From assembly GCA_028015205.1 (NCBI GenBank), contig JAPWFG010000021.1, positions 620,001 to 684,000 on the forward strand: DNA of 64,000 nt, read 5' to 3'. Made by a program: the position numbers and the translations under genes. Position 1 is the stretch's first letter. Every line of letters begins with the position of its first letter. Source of the stretch: Mytilisepta virgata. Lineage: Eukaryota > Mollusca > Bivalvia > Mytilida > Mytilidae. A model generated the notes under the pieces. The model searched no databases. It was not told the DNA's origin and worked only from the letters and a program-made list of their open reading frames with translations. Of the stretch, positions 36,701-44,390 are shown one piece after another.

Positions 36701-38742
36701 GTTCTGAATCAAACAGGTAGTAGTACTATACAAAATACGAATATCCTGAATCAAACAGGTAGTACTATACAAAATACAAATGTCCTGAATCAAACAGATA
36801 GTAGTACTATACAAAATACAAATGTCCTGTATCAGACAGGTAGTACTATACAAAATACAAATGTCCTGAATCAAACAGGTAGTACTATACAAAATACAAA
36901 TGTTCTGAATCAAACAGGTAGTAGTACTATACAAAATACGAATATCCTGAATCAAACAGGTAGTACTATACAAAATACAAATGTCCTGAATCAAACAGAT
37001 AGTAGTACTATACAAAATACAAATGTCCTGTATCAGACAGGTAGTACTATACAAAATACAAATGTCCTGAATCAAACAGGTAGTACTATACAAAATACAA
37101 ATGTTCTGAATCAAACAGGTAGTACTATACAAAATACAAATGTCCTGAATCAAACAGGTAGTACTATACAAAATACAAATGTTCTGAATCAAACAGGTAG
37201 TAGTACTATACAAAATACGAATATCCTGAATCAAACAGGTAGTACTATACAAAATACAAATGTCCTGAATCAAACAGATAGTAGTACTATACAAAATACA
37301 AATGTCCTGTATCAGACAGGTAGTACTATACAAAATACAAATGTCCTGAATCAAACAGGTAGTACTATACAAAATACAAATGTTCTGAATCAAACAGGTA
37401 GTACTATACAAAATACAAATGTCCTGTATCAGACAGGTAGTACTATACAAAATACAAATGTCCTGTATCAGACAGGTAGTACTATACAAAATACAAATGT
37501 CCTGTATCAAACAGGTAGTACTATACAAAATACAAATGTCCTGCATCAAACAGGTAGTACAATACAAAATACAAATGTCCTGAATCAAACAGGTAGTAGT
37601 ACTATACAAAATACAAATGTTCTGAATCAAACAGGTAGTAGTACTATACAAAATACAAATGTTCTGAATCAAACAGGTAGTAGTACTATACAAAATACAA
37701 ATGTTCTGAATCAAACAGGTTGTACTATACAAAATACAAATGTCCTGCATCAAACAGGTAGTACAATACAAAATACAAATGTCCTGAATCAAACAGGTAG
37801 TAGTACTATACAAAATACAAATGTTCTGAATCAAACAGGTAGTAGTACTATACAAAATACAAATGTTCTGAATCAATCAGGTAGTAGTACTATACAAAAT
37901 ACGAATATCCTGAATCAAACAGGTAGTACTATACAAAATACAAATGTCCTGAATCAAACAGGTAGTAGTACTATAAAAAATACAAATGTCCTGTATCAAA
38001 CAGGTAGTACAATACAAAATACAAATGTCCTGAATCAAACAGGTAGTACTATAAAAAATACAAACGCTCTGAATCAAACAATGTCACGGTACATGTATCA
38101 CACGTTGAAGACTAATTTTGAACCTTAGCTTTCCTCCAGGAAGATTGTGCAGATGAATTGTAATTTTGAAGACAGTTTCAGTATCTTTAGTACCAAAGAC
38201 ACGTGGTACAAATGACCAATATTTTGTCAATATATACATTGTATATGTAAATGTGAACTTATGTAGATAGACCTTAAAAGCTTTTAAATGAGAGTACGAC
38301 CACATGCAGGCGTTTTCTTAATGGCAAAAGTTTTCTGCAGACATATACGTGATGATATAACTGTAAGACTGCTATTTATGATTTATGACATTATATATAT
38401 AAACTATCAACAAAACTCTGAAGCAACAATGAGAAAATGCAATGGCACACAATCCTAGGACAAGGTGAACAGTAACACACAGGACTTGCAGAGATAATTA
38501 AATAATCAAGTTACTGTAAATGCAAAGCAAATCAAGAGAATTCAAACAACACTAACAAGATACAAAATACTGGTTTTGTTCAGGTGTTTAAAACTTGTAA
38601 TATGCCAGCCCAGATATATATATATATCTTTCCATCTTTTTATTGTACTAGAATGCTGTTAACTGAAAGAAAGGTTGGAAAAGAAAGTGATTCTTGGACA
38701 GATAGAATAATTTCCCAATTTGTAACAAGCCATAGTGCGTAG
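15798..38742 (+). CDS. TTC38: Tetratricopeptide repeat protein 38, copy A, complete 14-exon gene
   Basis: A TPR-like protein conserved from invertebrates to mammals; its biochemical role is not established. Exons: 15798-15824, 15908-15985, 27390-27471, 28219-28393, 30177-30350, 31705-31780, 32419-32538, 33196-33255, 33806-33844, 34206-34287, 34748-34913, 35564-35726, 36357-36430 and 38652-38742. All introns begin with GT and end with AG, the phases agree, and the sum is 1407 nt (468 codons plus TAG), essentially the length I know for vertebrate TTC38 (about 469 residues). Diagnostic stretches: NWRDC and [17 protein letters not shown] (residues 5-35), ACHNYWH (exon 8), GEYDAALGVFD (exon 9), GIPLCEGIIAFEDGD and YPIRYDI (exon 12). 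Start chosen as the first ATG before NWRDC. Poly(A) signals at 38828-38839. Introns are loaded with mobile elements; none breaks the reading frame. Confidence 0.93.
16511..18220. mobile_element. Possible 1.7-kb terminal-inverted-repeat element in TTC38 intron 2
   Basis: The left end (16511-16533, GTCGCCCAATGGACAACTCG) matches the reverse complement of 18200-18220 (GGGCGAGTTGTCTTTGGGCGA) at about 20 of 22 positions. A further GGGCGAATTGTCC at 18085 and TCGCCC motifs at 16489 suggest sub-terminal repeats. No transposase ORF was seen inside, so it would be non-autonomous. Target duplication not identified. Confidence 0.45.
18465..19180 (+). repeat. 716-bp repeat X, copy 1 of 4
   Basis: By eye identical to 26073-26788, close to 57908-58600, and partly matched at about 57130-57375. 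It contains a tRNA-like segment (19010-19090). The minus strand holds a short ORF with Cys pairs (CDVCRQKF in the copy at 58012-58290), but the copies differ in frame, so coding is doubtful. In copy B the repeat is tandemly duplicated within the same intron, so X was present before the TTC38 duplication. Confidence 0.9.
19010..19090 (-). other. tRNA-like (SINE-type) segment, copy 1 of 4
   Basis: On the minus strand an A-box-like TAGCTCAGTCGG and a B-box-like GTTCGAATC are spaced as in a tRNA gene, with a T-arm of CGAG/CTCG. The would-be acceptor stem ends (GGTCGTC and GAGAGAGC) do not pair, so this is a tRNA-derived or tRNA-like promoter rather than a functional tRNA. Runs of T follow on the minus strand. 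Confidence 0.6.
19185..19455 (+). repeat. 271-bp direct repeat Y, left copy
   Basis: Identical by eye to 25801-26071. The two copies bracket the tyrosine-recombinase retroelement, and Y is absent from the matching intron of TTC38 copy B. It may be a terminal direct repeat of the element or a product of homologous recombination at insertion. Confidence 0.85.
19780..20135. repeat. Tail array of GAGACCCTTGTTCCCAAGAAT repeats
   Basis: Five good copies and two to three degraded ones of a phrase of about 28 bp, spaced 40-95 bp. AAATTCT and AGAATTT at the phrase ends are inverted, so each copy can fold. It lies directly downstream of the recombinase ORF on its strand, the position where these elements carry terminal or internal repeats. 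The ORFs that read through it are artefacts. Confidence 0.85.
20305..21093 (-). CDS. Tyrosine recombinase of retroelement 1
   Basis: 262 residues. Would integrate the reverse-transcribed, probably circular, DNA by site-specific recombination through a covalent tyrosine-DNA intermediate. Catalytic set visible: Arg99 (FHAFLRIGEITGL), a basic strand around residues 141-150 (YKHSTRKHIPV), His220 and Arg223 (HSFRIGAAT), Trp246 at the usual His/Trp position (GRWNS) and the nucleophile Tyr254 (FKKYIR). The N-terminal 60 residues form the SAM-like core-binding part (SYMSAISY). A longer upstream start is possible because homologous-looking sequence extends past the Met in the same element. No lesion seen. 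Confidence 0.88.
   Translation of the reverse strand: MFIAHCFDRNLASSTILSYMSAISYMLQLKGYTDLTKHFIVEKTLRGYSNLRKSHDTRLPITPEILRNLVDSLVHTSHSKFVLIMVKSMYLLAFHAFLRIGEITGLMPPHGNALARKNIRFVFENDKDGLPSAIEIKMSQYKHSTRKHIPVLLVQRQQIHKYCPVIALWEYLQLRGQESKNEQPLFSFMNNDSVSRNYFTDQLKLSLSFLGLHIQNYKSHSFRIGAATTAWAMGCSEEQIQQMGRWNSKAFKKYIRIPVLKL
21240..23066 (-). CDS. Reverse transcriptase / RNase H of retroelement 1
   Basis: 608 residues as drawn from the first Met; it overlaps the Gag ORF by about 250 nt in another frame, so expression by frameshift or internal initiation is likely and the true start may be further downstream. RT core from about residue 160 to 360: LVPKKAHGEFRVIHHLS, catalytic Asp in KTDIENSF (Asp237), LPMGLSYSC, and HILDDFLF (Asp305-Asp306, an LDD variant of YxDD). 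A connection domain follows (SLIGFLNFACSVVTPGR). RNase H residues: Asp470 (LFTDAS), Glu502 (LKEFF), Asp527 (HTDN) and Asp577 (VEADLLSR). Intact. No protease domain recognised. Confidence 0.9.
   Translation of the reverse strand: MKNLQNPPQFICPFELGGLQQRAPTNDFVVIASTTMEANVQGDHHANTHISAKNVGNHIAENIAIPMTMVQVDQRLPQKRGNNSHSQVVTPIKVENFEIWLKNYDKIKREFLVQGFTQGFRIPYVGKREFKYSRNLLSARNHLDVLREKINKEVQSGRAAGPFLKTPFPLLQISPLGLVPKKAHGEFRVIHHLSFPEGTSINDGIPDSECSVQYQTIEDAIRLVKFYGPNCLMAKTDIENSFKIIPIHPDDHELLGFVVDDQYYYDKTLPMGLSYSCKLFEQFSTSIHWIVDNCLGDGGCVHILDDFLFIGPKNSNICCKTLTKFLEMANDIGLPIKQEKTVQPTTTITFLGLEIDSVAMEVRLPLDKLEKLKEKLSYMQNSKKATLEELQSLIGFLNFACSVVTPGRAFLRRIIDLTLGLKKPHHRRRLSKEARADMKAWNIFADNFNGKCLFLSDIWESSDQLHLFTDASNVGFGGVFGTQWFAVAWNKVWKTYHITLKEFFPIVVAIELWGNFLRNKCVIFHTDNLALVHIINKQSSKQPLIMQLVRKFVVLILQHNILFKAAHIPGVNNVEADLLSRFQLQQFREKFPMMDPQPVVKSVEMPKL
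22819..23895 (-). CDS. Gag-like protein of retroelement 1 with CCCH and zinc-knuckle motifs
   Basis: 358 residues. The basic N-terminus (RKSRRLSKKK) is followed by a low-complexity Asn/Val-rich region to about residue 130 and a putative capsid-like helical region 140-285. A CCCH-type zinc finger with Cys306, Cys316, Cys322, His326 comes next, then CEKCGEPHSRKHC (328-340), a CCHC-like knuckle. This finger pair recurs in the decayed element at 54212-54490. It likely coats the RNA template. The ORF starts at an ATG just 3' of the hairpin array. Confidence 0.82.
   Translation of the reverse strand: MSEPPRKSRRLSKKKSTPDTSNITENVHVPEEKSNETLDQTIKKHIDAAVPEIAASVVNVLQQQGVIRQPIDIPYVPSNVSNINKGSNNIPVNVVQLDNANNVANQNNIVNTNDTCTSEGNSAINFSKESISKPLALGIDPKIKAKIWANEYIDLGMLLNRKFPKVRFQPVETPSGNMSWEKQENPTFKFENIAHWLSAFHIFVNIYVAKFPQEAGSLMKYANIIQTLARRSCEVAAFIYDRTFREWREHDFNNLPWDQVNTELYSEAMSLGLKIKFEKLAKSSTVHLPFRAGGASTKSPNKRFCCHSFNNNGGKCTRGPSCKYPHICEKCGEPHSRKHCNTNDNGTSGSKAPTKKGK
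23990..24410. repeat. Array of alternating CAGT-centred palindromes
   Basis: Two hairpin motifs alternate: CAACAC-CAGT-GTGTTG (about 24055, 24127, 24190, 24266, and a variant at 24392) and GATAC-CAGT-GTATC (24017, 24086, 24151, weaker at about 24214 and 24291). Both share the four-base centre CAGT, but arm sequences differ. Spacing is roughly 25-75 bp. The array lies in the leader between the hydrolase and Gag ORFs. Possible roles, all inferred: recombinase binding or crossover sites, or RNA structure. Not a CRISPR array. Confidence 0.88.
24728..25300 (-). CDS. SGNH/GDSL-like hydrolase ORF of retroelement 1
   Basis: 190 residues matching the SGNH hydrolase layout: block I VVGSSHVNRL with nucleophile Ser9 or Ser10, a glycine stretch (GIGGGQ, 39-44) at the block II position, block III HAGGNDL (Asn73) and block V FVDGVHFN with Asp165 and His168. 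Esterase activity is inferred from the family. It is on the same strand as, and 5' of, the Gag/RT/recombinase ORFs. Stop-free, so under selection or very young. It could be an independent insertion, but its position and strand argue for membership. Confidence 0.8.
   Translation of the reverse strand: MSRVLVVGSSHVNRLRGYLNVNNINNFDLGNDPFVQLFGIGGGQVNNPNHCRQWENQIQNLRPDALIFHAGGNDLDSHNVDVEETVFRLLTFLDTMRRRYRLHKICVLQLMPRTSTRHTSIQEYTSRVHKFNNLLKNNISNYFKDSFIYWKVRGVKNSRVNLFVDGVHFNVDGFIRYYRSVRGAIIQSYM
25801..26071 (+). repeat. 271-bp direct repeat Y, right copy
   Basis: By eye identical to 19185-19455. Directly followed by the second copy of repeat X, whereas the left copy follows X, giving the order X-Y-element-Y-X. 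Confidence 0.85.
26073..26788 (+). repeat. 716-bp repeat X, copy 2 of 4
   Basis: Identical by eye to 18465-19180. Continues into about 600 bp (26788-27385), including a G run at 26823-26834, that is shared with both tandem copies in TTC38 copy B (57375-57800, 58600-59210), so this is the ancestral intron end. Confidence 0.9.
26621..26701 (-). other. tRNA-like (SINE-type) segment, copy 2 of 4
   Basis: Same as 19010-19090, with intact A-box-like and B-box-like sequences. Confidence 0.6.
28796..30067. mobile_element. 1.27-kb insertion in TTC38 intron 4 absent from copy B
   Basis: Sequence up to AATATCTAA (28796) and from CACTGAGCTAGG (about 30068) is contiguous in copy B near 61270, so everything between was inserted after the duplication or lost from B. 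CTAA occurs at both edges and may be the target duplication. A fold-back element occupies its middle (29223-29924); no ORF. Confidence 0.75.
29223..29924. mobile_element. Fold-back element with GATATC-rich internal palindromes
   Basis: Arms at about 29223-29305 and 29840-29924 are inverted (AAGCGGCATCTCCATTTGTA on the left; its complement on the right). The interior is a run of more than 20 TGATATCAGAAAAT-type units, each self-complementary around GATATC, so the whole 700 bp can fold into nested hairpins. No coding capacity; presumably mobilised in trans. Confidence 0.85.
30518..30775 (+). mobile_element. Truncated Penelope-like element 3' tail
   Basis: The phrase CTGATGTCACTTCCGG, then TTCACATATTAGTGCTATAG and ACATGTATCATTGTGACG, is shared with 34410-34620 and 63200-63400 and is related to the tails at 38995, 44120 and 52130 that follow reverse-transcriptase remnants. 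Copy B keeps a longer version, so this one was shortened by deletion. Confidence 0.55.
30778..31330 (-). mobile_element. 5'-truncated non-LTR retrotransposon (LINE), 3' end
   Basis: On the minus strand a 93-residue ORF (31319-31038) resembles the C-terminal tail that follows LINE reverse transcriptases (MYKILNGMVPDF, YTLRSNSN, LPRTNSNFYKKSFQYS, KIWNDL). A 3' UTR and an (ATT)n simple-repeat end follow at about 30788-30825. The paralogous copy at 63478-64000 shows that insertion predates the TTC38 duplication. Confidence 0.72.
32688..32733 (-). ncRNA. Hammerhead ribozyme, type I, apparently intact core
   Basis: Read on the minus strand. Stem I is GCACAA with TTGTGC (6 bp, 32733-32728 and 32693-32688). 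Core CTGATGA is at 32727-32721, stem II GTCG/CGAC with loop TAAGT, and core GAAA at 32707-32704. A very short stem III (TGT/ACA with a 2-nt loop) closes on the A15.1-U16.1 pair, and the cleavage triplet is ATC, so the RNA would be cut between 32694 and 32693. All canonical core bases are present. Such minimal stem III forms typify hammerheads in Penelope-like elements and retrozymes, which often act as dimers. It lies antisense to TTC38 in intron 7. Confidence 0.85.
34410..34625 (+). mobile_element. Penelope-like element 3' tail remnant
   Basis: Shares CTTCCTGCGCACCGGATGTC, TTCACATTACTAGTGCTTTAG and TATACATGTATCCTTGTAAC-like phrases with the tails at 30518 and 63200. No RT sequence attached. 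Located in TTC38 intron 10. Confidence 0.5.
35397..35515 (+). repeat. 28-bp tandem repeat, about 4 copies
   Basis: Unit begins ATTGGTGAATGTATTTGCC and ends CATTTCGT. In TTC38 intron 11, about 50 bp before exon 12. Noncoding. Confidence 0.9.
36058..36103 (+). other. Hammerhead-like sequence with a disabling core change
   Basis: Stem I (GTACAA/TTGTGC with one G-U), GAAA core and ATC cleavage triplet are present, but the core reads CTGATCA: the invariant G8 is C (36069). Stem II is weak. In reported hammerhead mechanisms G8 supplies the general acid, so activity is not expected. In TTC38 intron 12. Confidence 0.65.
36431..38077 (+). repeat. Minisatellite of 36/39-bp units starting at the TTC38 exon 13 donor
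   Basis: About 44 units of consensus CAGGTAGTACTATACAAAAT followed by ACAAATGTCCTGAATCAAA, with a 39-bp variant carrying an extra AGT. The first unit begins exactly at the exon 13 splice donor (CAG|GTAGTA), so every unit carries a copy of that donor. Variant blocks of about 5 units recur (for example near 36730, 36930 and 37210), giving a higher-order pattern. The 479-residue minus-strand ORF through it exists only because unit lengths are multiples of three. Confidence 0.95.
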
Positions 38743-38827
38743 GGATAGATAACGAATACGTGGAAGGATATAAAATCTATAGCAGTTATTTGTATATGAC
38801 GTTTTTGTTATTTTATGGTTAAATCCA

Positions 38828-38839
38828 AATAAAAATAAA
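38828..38839 (+). promoter_or_regulatory. Poly(A) signals for TTC38 copy A
   Basis: Two overlapping-spaced AATAAA hexamers (38828-38833, 38834-38839) 86 nt after the TAG stop. Confidence 0.6.
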
Positions 38840-38994
38840 AATTAACATGTCATCTCATGTCTCTAGAAATAGATTTAGGCAATGGTTACTGGTAAGAAAT
38901 CTTAACATTTTGTGATACCAGTTTTGATGCAGTGTATGTGAGGATTTCAAACAGTTTATGTTTCATTGTCAGAACCGAGATACAATCATTCACC

Positions 38995-39240
38995 GGACAT
39001 GACCTTCAAGGAACTGCTCCCCCTTCCGGAGCACCTGAGTTCACCCCCGGTTTTTGGTGGGGTTCATGCTGCTCGTTTCTGTGTACATTTTGTTTTTTGT
39101 GTTGTTTGTTACTTTGTCCTTGGCCTTCTTTTTTTTTGTTGTCGGCTGGGCCTTTTGTCCACGGACTTCCACTCTTTTGACACTTCGGTATTCATACTTT
39201 TTCTGAGTAGTGTCATAAAAAACCTCCATGTCCTTATTTT
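38995..39240 (+). mobile_element. Penelope-like element 3' tail remnant
   Basis: CTGCTCCCCCTTCCGGAGCA, then TGAGTTCACCCCCGG and a T/G-rich stretch, parallel the tail after the RT remnant at 52130. A short fragment related to the hammerhead 3' flank (CCAGTTTTGATGCA) lies just upstream at 38915. Beyond it, 39241-39560 shows no feature. Confidence 0.55.
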
Positions 39241-39567
39241 AAAGATAGTCGCAAATTACCCAGAAAAGAGAAAGACACTTGGAAGCTTGGCAACAGAAGG
39301 ATTCCTGACTTTAACATAATTTAAGAATATGATTGAATTTCAGCACATACATGTTTCTAGAAATCACATCCCTTCCCAAGCGATATCCATCAGGTAAAGT
39401 TGACGTTATTAAGATTTTGATGAGCTGGTGATAGTTTTGCTGAACCATCTACTCGATGGTAGCAATCACCTACGATAAATATCTGTTTTCAGAATGGAAG
39501 CATCGACGTATTGTGTCATTTTAGCTGTGTTATAAGTTGAGGTATCCCCATTAATTGGTAGTTATAA

Positions 39568-39717
39568 AATTTTAATTAATGAAAGATTTTTAATTCAAGC
39601 CACGTTTTTGATGTGCATTTAGATAAATTATAATAATTCATATCGGACCGGGTATCATCCCGGGACTCCCATATCGGACCGAGGGCTTGAATTAAAAATC
39701 TTTCATTAATTAAAATT
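39568..39717. repeat. 34-bp perfect inverted repeat with 82-nt loop
   Basis: 39568-39601 and 39684-39717 are perfect complements (TTTAATTAATGAAAGATTTT core). The loop holds two copies of CATATCGGACCG around a GGGTATCATCCC partial palindrome. A small fold-back transposon or a structured noncoding site; no ORF. Confidence 0.88.
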
Positions 39718-41226
39718 AACATGGATATGTCAGACCGAGTGCGTTCGAAAAATGGGTTATCAGCCTGAGGTTTGCAATATGGCATGTTCACTTCTTGTCG
39801 TTACACATATTCACAAGTACTAAGTATATGATAATGAGCAATCATATCAGATGCCATATATGCACTTGGACAAATTATGTGTTCCAAATTTAAAATTCCA
39901 CAATAGATGACGAAACAACTAAAAACATACCAGAACCATCTAGGCATACTGCTATAAATTTGAGGGTACTTTTTTATTTCATACAGTTCGAAATTTTTAT
40001 TTTGCTGTGCTTGGAATACGCCTCTTATGTTTGTTGGTTCGTTCGTGCGTTCCGGTTAACTTTTGTTTTTAAGATGTATTCACTGGCAATTACAAGGCAT
40101 ATAACAATGAATTATTGTCACTATACCTTTATTGGATAGTTAGGAATGCATGAATTAAGTTATTTTATAATGAAAGCATATGCTTGAGTTTTGCTTCAAG
40201 GTCCATTTCTAAGCAGCTACGAGTCTTGTCAATATCCCTGGATTCATTGGGTAAGATCACAGATGTGCAAGTGAATGAGCACTGTCAAGTCTTATTCGGC
40301 TACTTCGTGTGATACATTCTGTTTCTAAATGCTTTAGAACCATATTCAGAGGAAGAATACTTTGATCATATCACAGTTTTGCATAAACAGGGTCATACAA
40401 AACGTAAAACTGAGAGAATATTATAGTTTATAGACCTACCCTCAAATAAAACATGGATATAGGTACATTATAAACATGAGTCGTCACACAAGTAGACAAT
40501 AATTAAATAATCTCTGGTCATATTGGTTTGAACAGTTCAACAAAGATAACTTAATTCCCAAATAAAAAAAGTTACCCAATAGTCCATAACAAATAATTAG
40601 AAAAACTGAAAATACAAGGTAGATTTGGAACATGTAAATTCAAACCAGTTTAATTATACGATTTCAGTCCTCCTCATAAATCCTGGATAAGTTGTTAAAC
40701 AAAAACAGACACGCATTTAACATAAATCTTTATCTACATTTGTAGTAAATTCTGAACGAAAACAGAAGACCTTACATGTACACACTAACATAAAAAAGAA
40801 TGAAAAATTACATTTAGCAGAATGCTGTCTATTAACTGACAGCTAGCTAAAAGATGTAACTAGGTGATAATAAGGCACTAGTTCCTACTTGGTGCTTTGA
40901 AACTTCCTACTTGTATTTGGAAACGGAGGTAATGCTTCACGTAAGAAAAAGCGTACAAGAATGATGAAATAATTGTCAAGTACAAAACCACACTAACTAA
41001 ATAAAATGGAAGTAGATAGGCAAATGACTAAACAACAAAATCAATAGTTGGAAAAGTAAACAATGACATACCCATTAATCATCACCACCTCACAGAAAGA
41101 ACCCCGCACAAAAATAGCATAAAATATGTAAAACACAAACATAACAGACACTGAACAGTGGTAGGGTTAAACCGGCCCCCAGAGAGCTAACAATTGTAGA
41201 ATTTTTTTCGGTCACAACGTAATTTC
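39718..41226. other. Noncoding DNA, nothing recognised
   Basis: AT-rich with no supported exon, RNA gene or tandem repeat. Confidence 0.5.
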
Positions 41227-41810
41227 CTAATGTAAAAAAAGGACAAATATACCTAAGGAGCAATCAAAAAAACGTAATCCATTGGACAGACAAACCCGGG
41301 AAGACAAATGAACAACCACAAGCACAAAAAATAAACACATAAAACTAAAACACAATGAACAACACGAACTCCTATAAAAACCAGGAGTGAACCCAGGTGC
41401 TCCGGAAGGGTAAGCAGTTCCTGCTCCGTATAAGGCACCCGTCGTGAAGTTCAACAAAGCCAATCCGGTGGAAGTCACAAATCGGTGGAGGCACATGAAA
41501 GGTTACGACAATGGGAACAGGTACAACATCATCTCAGATATTTGAACACTGTAATGGTCAATCAATTCGTGATGACGACCGTAAATTCCTAAGTGATGAC
41601 ATCAACTTATTCCTGATAAAACCCTGGTTAAGAAGCTTTTGTGACAGCAGTAATTCTCTTGTCGAAAGTCAAGACTCACGCATGCCCTTGAAAATCGGAT
41701 AAGCTGAGAAACGTAGACGCCATATGCAGGCGATGCTGGTATATTGCTACTCAAGAAGGGAAAATTAACAATAGGAAAGTTTAAACAAATCACGTATTGT
41801 TTTCAGTATC
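41227..41810 (-). mobile_element. 5'-truncated Penelope-like element (RT C-terminus and 3' tail)
   Basis: Minus-strand copy closely matching 51780-52310. It includes the end of the RT-associated region (FPIVNFPFLSSNIPASPAYG, then VYVSQLIRFSRACVS) with frameshifts, and a tail containing CCTTCCGGAGCACCTGG and CTTCCCGGGTTTGTC. The orientation is opposite to TTC38. Confidence 0.75.
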
Positions 41811-42061
41811 CTTTCCTCCCAACACTACCAACTATAAACCCTTGATATATCTATCGTACATATGCTTATGCATAAATGCGGGCGGTAATAAAAAAAAAAG
41901 AAGAATGAATGTCTATATCAAATGGGATTAAAATAAAAGCTTTGAGATTAATATTACATATCTAACTTTTCCCTTACTGAAGACATTCGCCAATGAGTTG
42001 TTTGAAGCTTGCACATTTTTTTTTAATATGGCTGTAGCATACCTTTATAACTATTTTGCAG

Positions 42062-43738
42062 GGAGATAATGATGCTGCATTGGGAGTTTTTGACAAGTAA
42101 TTATTTTTTATGAGAAATGTTATAAGTACTCTTGTCATACAAGGTTTTGTTACTTTATGTTGAAAATAAACTGAAACCCTTAAAATGAGTCTTTAGTTTT
42201 ATTATAGATAATAAATGCTCATACAGCCGGCGTTTATTTCAAGTAAAACCATGACTTGAACACTTCATGAAAAGATGTCAATTGTCTTTTAGATTTGTCC
42301 AAGGAAACAAAAATCTAAAAGTAACTTTAACTTAACAGATGGAGCGGCACTGCTTTATAGATTAAAACTTGAAGGTATTGTTAAAAGGTCCAGATAGTAA
42401 AGTATTTAGAATCATATGGTAACGATAGTACATCAAAGGCTAGTTACCGCATTTATTGCTTTGCTGTCTATTTGGTATTGGTTTTCCGCATTGTAAATTT
42501 GCATAACCGAAAAAAACTAAATCCCAAAAATTATTTTTTTTATCATTGCGTATTTAAAGCATACTCCAGTTTATTTTTTATTTTCAAAATGTTCAAATCA
42601 TGTAATAAATTTACTAGCATAATGCTATCAAAGATTTCCTTATGCCTATGGCATGTTTTTATGGTTTTTAAATTTTTTATATGATTAAGTTAACTGTATT
42701 TTATATTATCAATCCAATCATTAATCTAATGAACAGTTATTGTCTTATTATTTCATGATTTTAGTTTGTTTTATTATATTATGTTATGAATGATTGTATT
42801 GTGATTAATCTGCCCGTCAATGATTGGCAAATAAAGTTTCTGTGTTAATTTAGCTGTAAGACCATGAAGTCTCCGGGCCGTTGAAATCTTGAGAAACTAC
42901 TTATAGGTTGTTTTATTTTATAGCTTATTTATTAAAATATCTTGAAAAATTTTTTGGCGTTAACTTTGGTAAACGTTGGTCTATGCTTCCTGCTACATGT
43001 GATGCACATATGTTTATACATGGCAGTATGTTCAGTGAAGCGAATCTTCTTCTTACACGTTGTCATGACGAAGACAAAAACAAAAGACAGAAATTGATAG
43101 AATCACTGAAGGAGTAAGGAAGGTACGATGCAGCTGTTTATATTTTCATAAATTTATCTTTAGTAACAATATATTTGAAAAACATTTAACACAAAATTCA
43201 TTCTCAATTTATGTCTGTTTTAAAATCAGGAAATTCTTTTGAATTTCAGGAGTACTTAACTCTATCATGTATGGCGATGTCTTTAGATTTTTTTTTGGTT
43301 TAAATCTTTTAGGTATATTTTGGCATATGAATCTGCTTTACAACATTTTACAGCATTTTGATTAATCAGTGTGACAGGTTTAAAGCAAAGAAATTGTATT
43401 GAAAAAAAAGGAAGGTATCAGATCAATGTAAGAAACTATAATAGGTTGTATTCTGCTCGGATCAATAAATGTTTTAAAAAAATATATATATTTAGATTTC
43501 GATTTGTCACATATTGTTTTAGAGAAGACGCAATACAAATCTTTTCAAAAAATAGTTCATTTTTGTATGTATAGAGACGATAAGGAAGTTTGGGACAACA
43601 AGAATATTGTTAAAGAAGTAGGAATACCATTGTGTGAGGGAATCATTGCTTTTGAAGATGGTGATTTCTCTAAAGCAGTAGAAATACTGTATCCGATCAG
43701 ATATGATATAATAAAAGATTGGTGGGAGTCATGCACAT
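42062..43738 (+). pseudogene. TTC38: TTC38 pseudogene, remnant of exons 9-12
   Basis: Four exon-like blocks in order: 42062-42096 (exon 9, 4-nt deletion causing a frameshift), 42293-42374 (exon 10, intact, 82 nt as in copy A), 42957-43122 (exon 11; acceptor AG lost, and TAA at 43114-43116 where copy A has TAC) and 43575-43738 (exon 12, one base longer, frameshifted near the end). Exons 1-8 and 13-14 were not found nearby. This is a decayed tandem duplicate lying between the intact copy A and the 5' part of copy B. Confidence 0.88.
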
Positions 43739-44079
43739 GTATTATTATATATTTTAAACTCTGAAACCACTCGTAATGTTAATTGCAACAAGATACATGA
43801 TGTAAGGAATATACGTGTGTATTTTATCAAAATTAGTTCCATGAATTTTTAGAATGATATTGTCTAATGAAACATTGAAAACTTAAATAACATTCAACAA
43901 CCAGTATATTTTATGTCGTACTTTAAATGAGAACTATACATTTAGTTCAAGAACAAAAAATTGCAAAATATTGTTTATTGCCTATAGTTGTACAATATTT
44001 TACATGGCCACAGAGAATTAACATCACCCCGTCAACGTCTTGTTCTTTCTCTATCACCGTTCGAACATGTATTTTTATC

Positions 44080-44390
44080 GACCTTGACACGAGGAACATG
44101 GCAGGTGTCTTATAAGCTGCATGAATTCCTTATCCTTCTGGAGAACCTGAGTTCACCCCCGCTTTTTTGGAAGTGTCCTTGTTGCTCGTCATTTTTGTAG
44201 TTTTTGGGTGTTGTGTTTCTCTTCTTTGTTCACTCCTGTCATTACAAAGTTCGATTTTGTCTTTGTCTCTGAATTCGTTATTGTTCATTGACCCTTCGAA
44301 TTTTCCATTTTCCTTACTTTGTATTTTGACATTTTGTTGTCCTTTTCTGTAAATCTGCTTGGTATGAAAGCATTTATATAAAATTTCCAT
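44080..44390 (+). mobile_element. Penelope-like element 3' tail remnant
   Basis: CCTTCTGGAGAACCTGAGTT followed by CACCCCCGC and a T-rich stretch parallels the tails at 38995 and 52130. No RT attached. From 44391 to 45475 no feature was seen. Confidence 0.5.

Noticed and set aside
36437..37876. 479-residue minus-strand ORF of repeated CLIQDICILYSTT units
   Set aside because: It is a translation of the intronic minisatellite; it stays open because unit lengths are 36 or 39 bp. No start context, domain or splice support.
42908..43764. Intact second TTC38 reading frame
   Set aside because: The similar ORFs at 42908-43117 and 43504-43764 are exons 11 and 12 of a copy with a lost acceptor, a stop and frameshifts; called a pseudogene.
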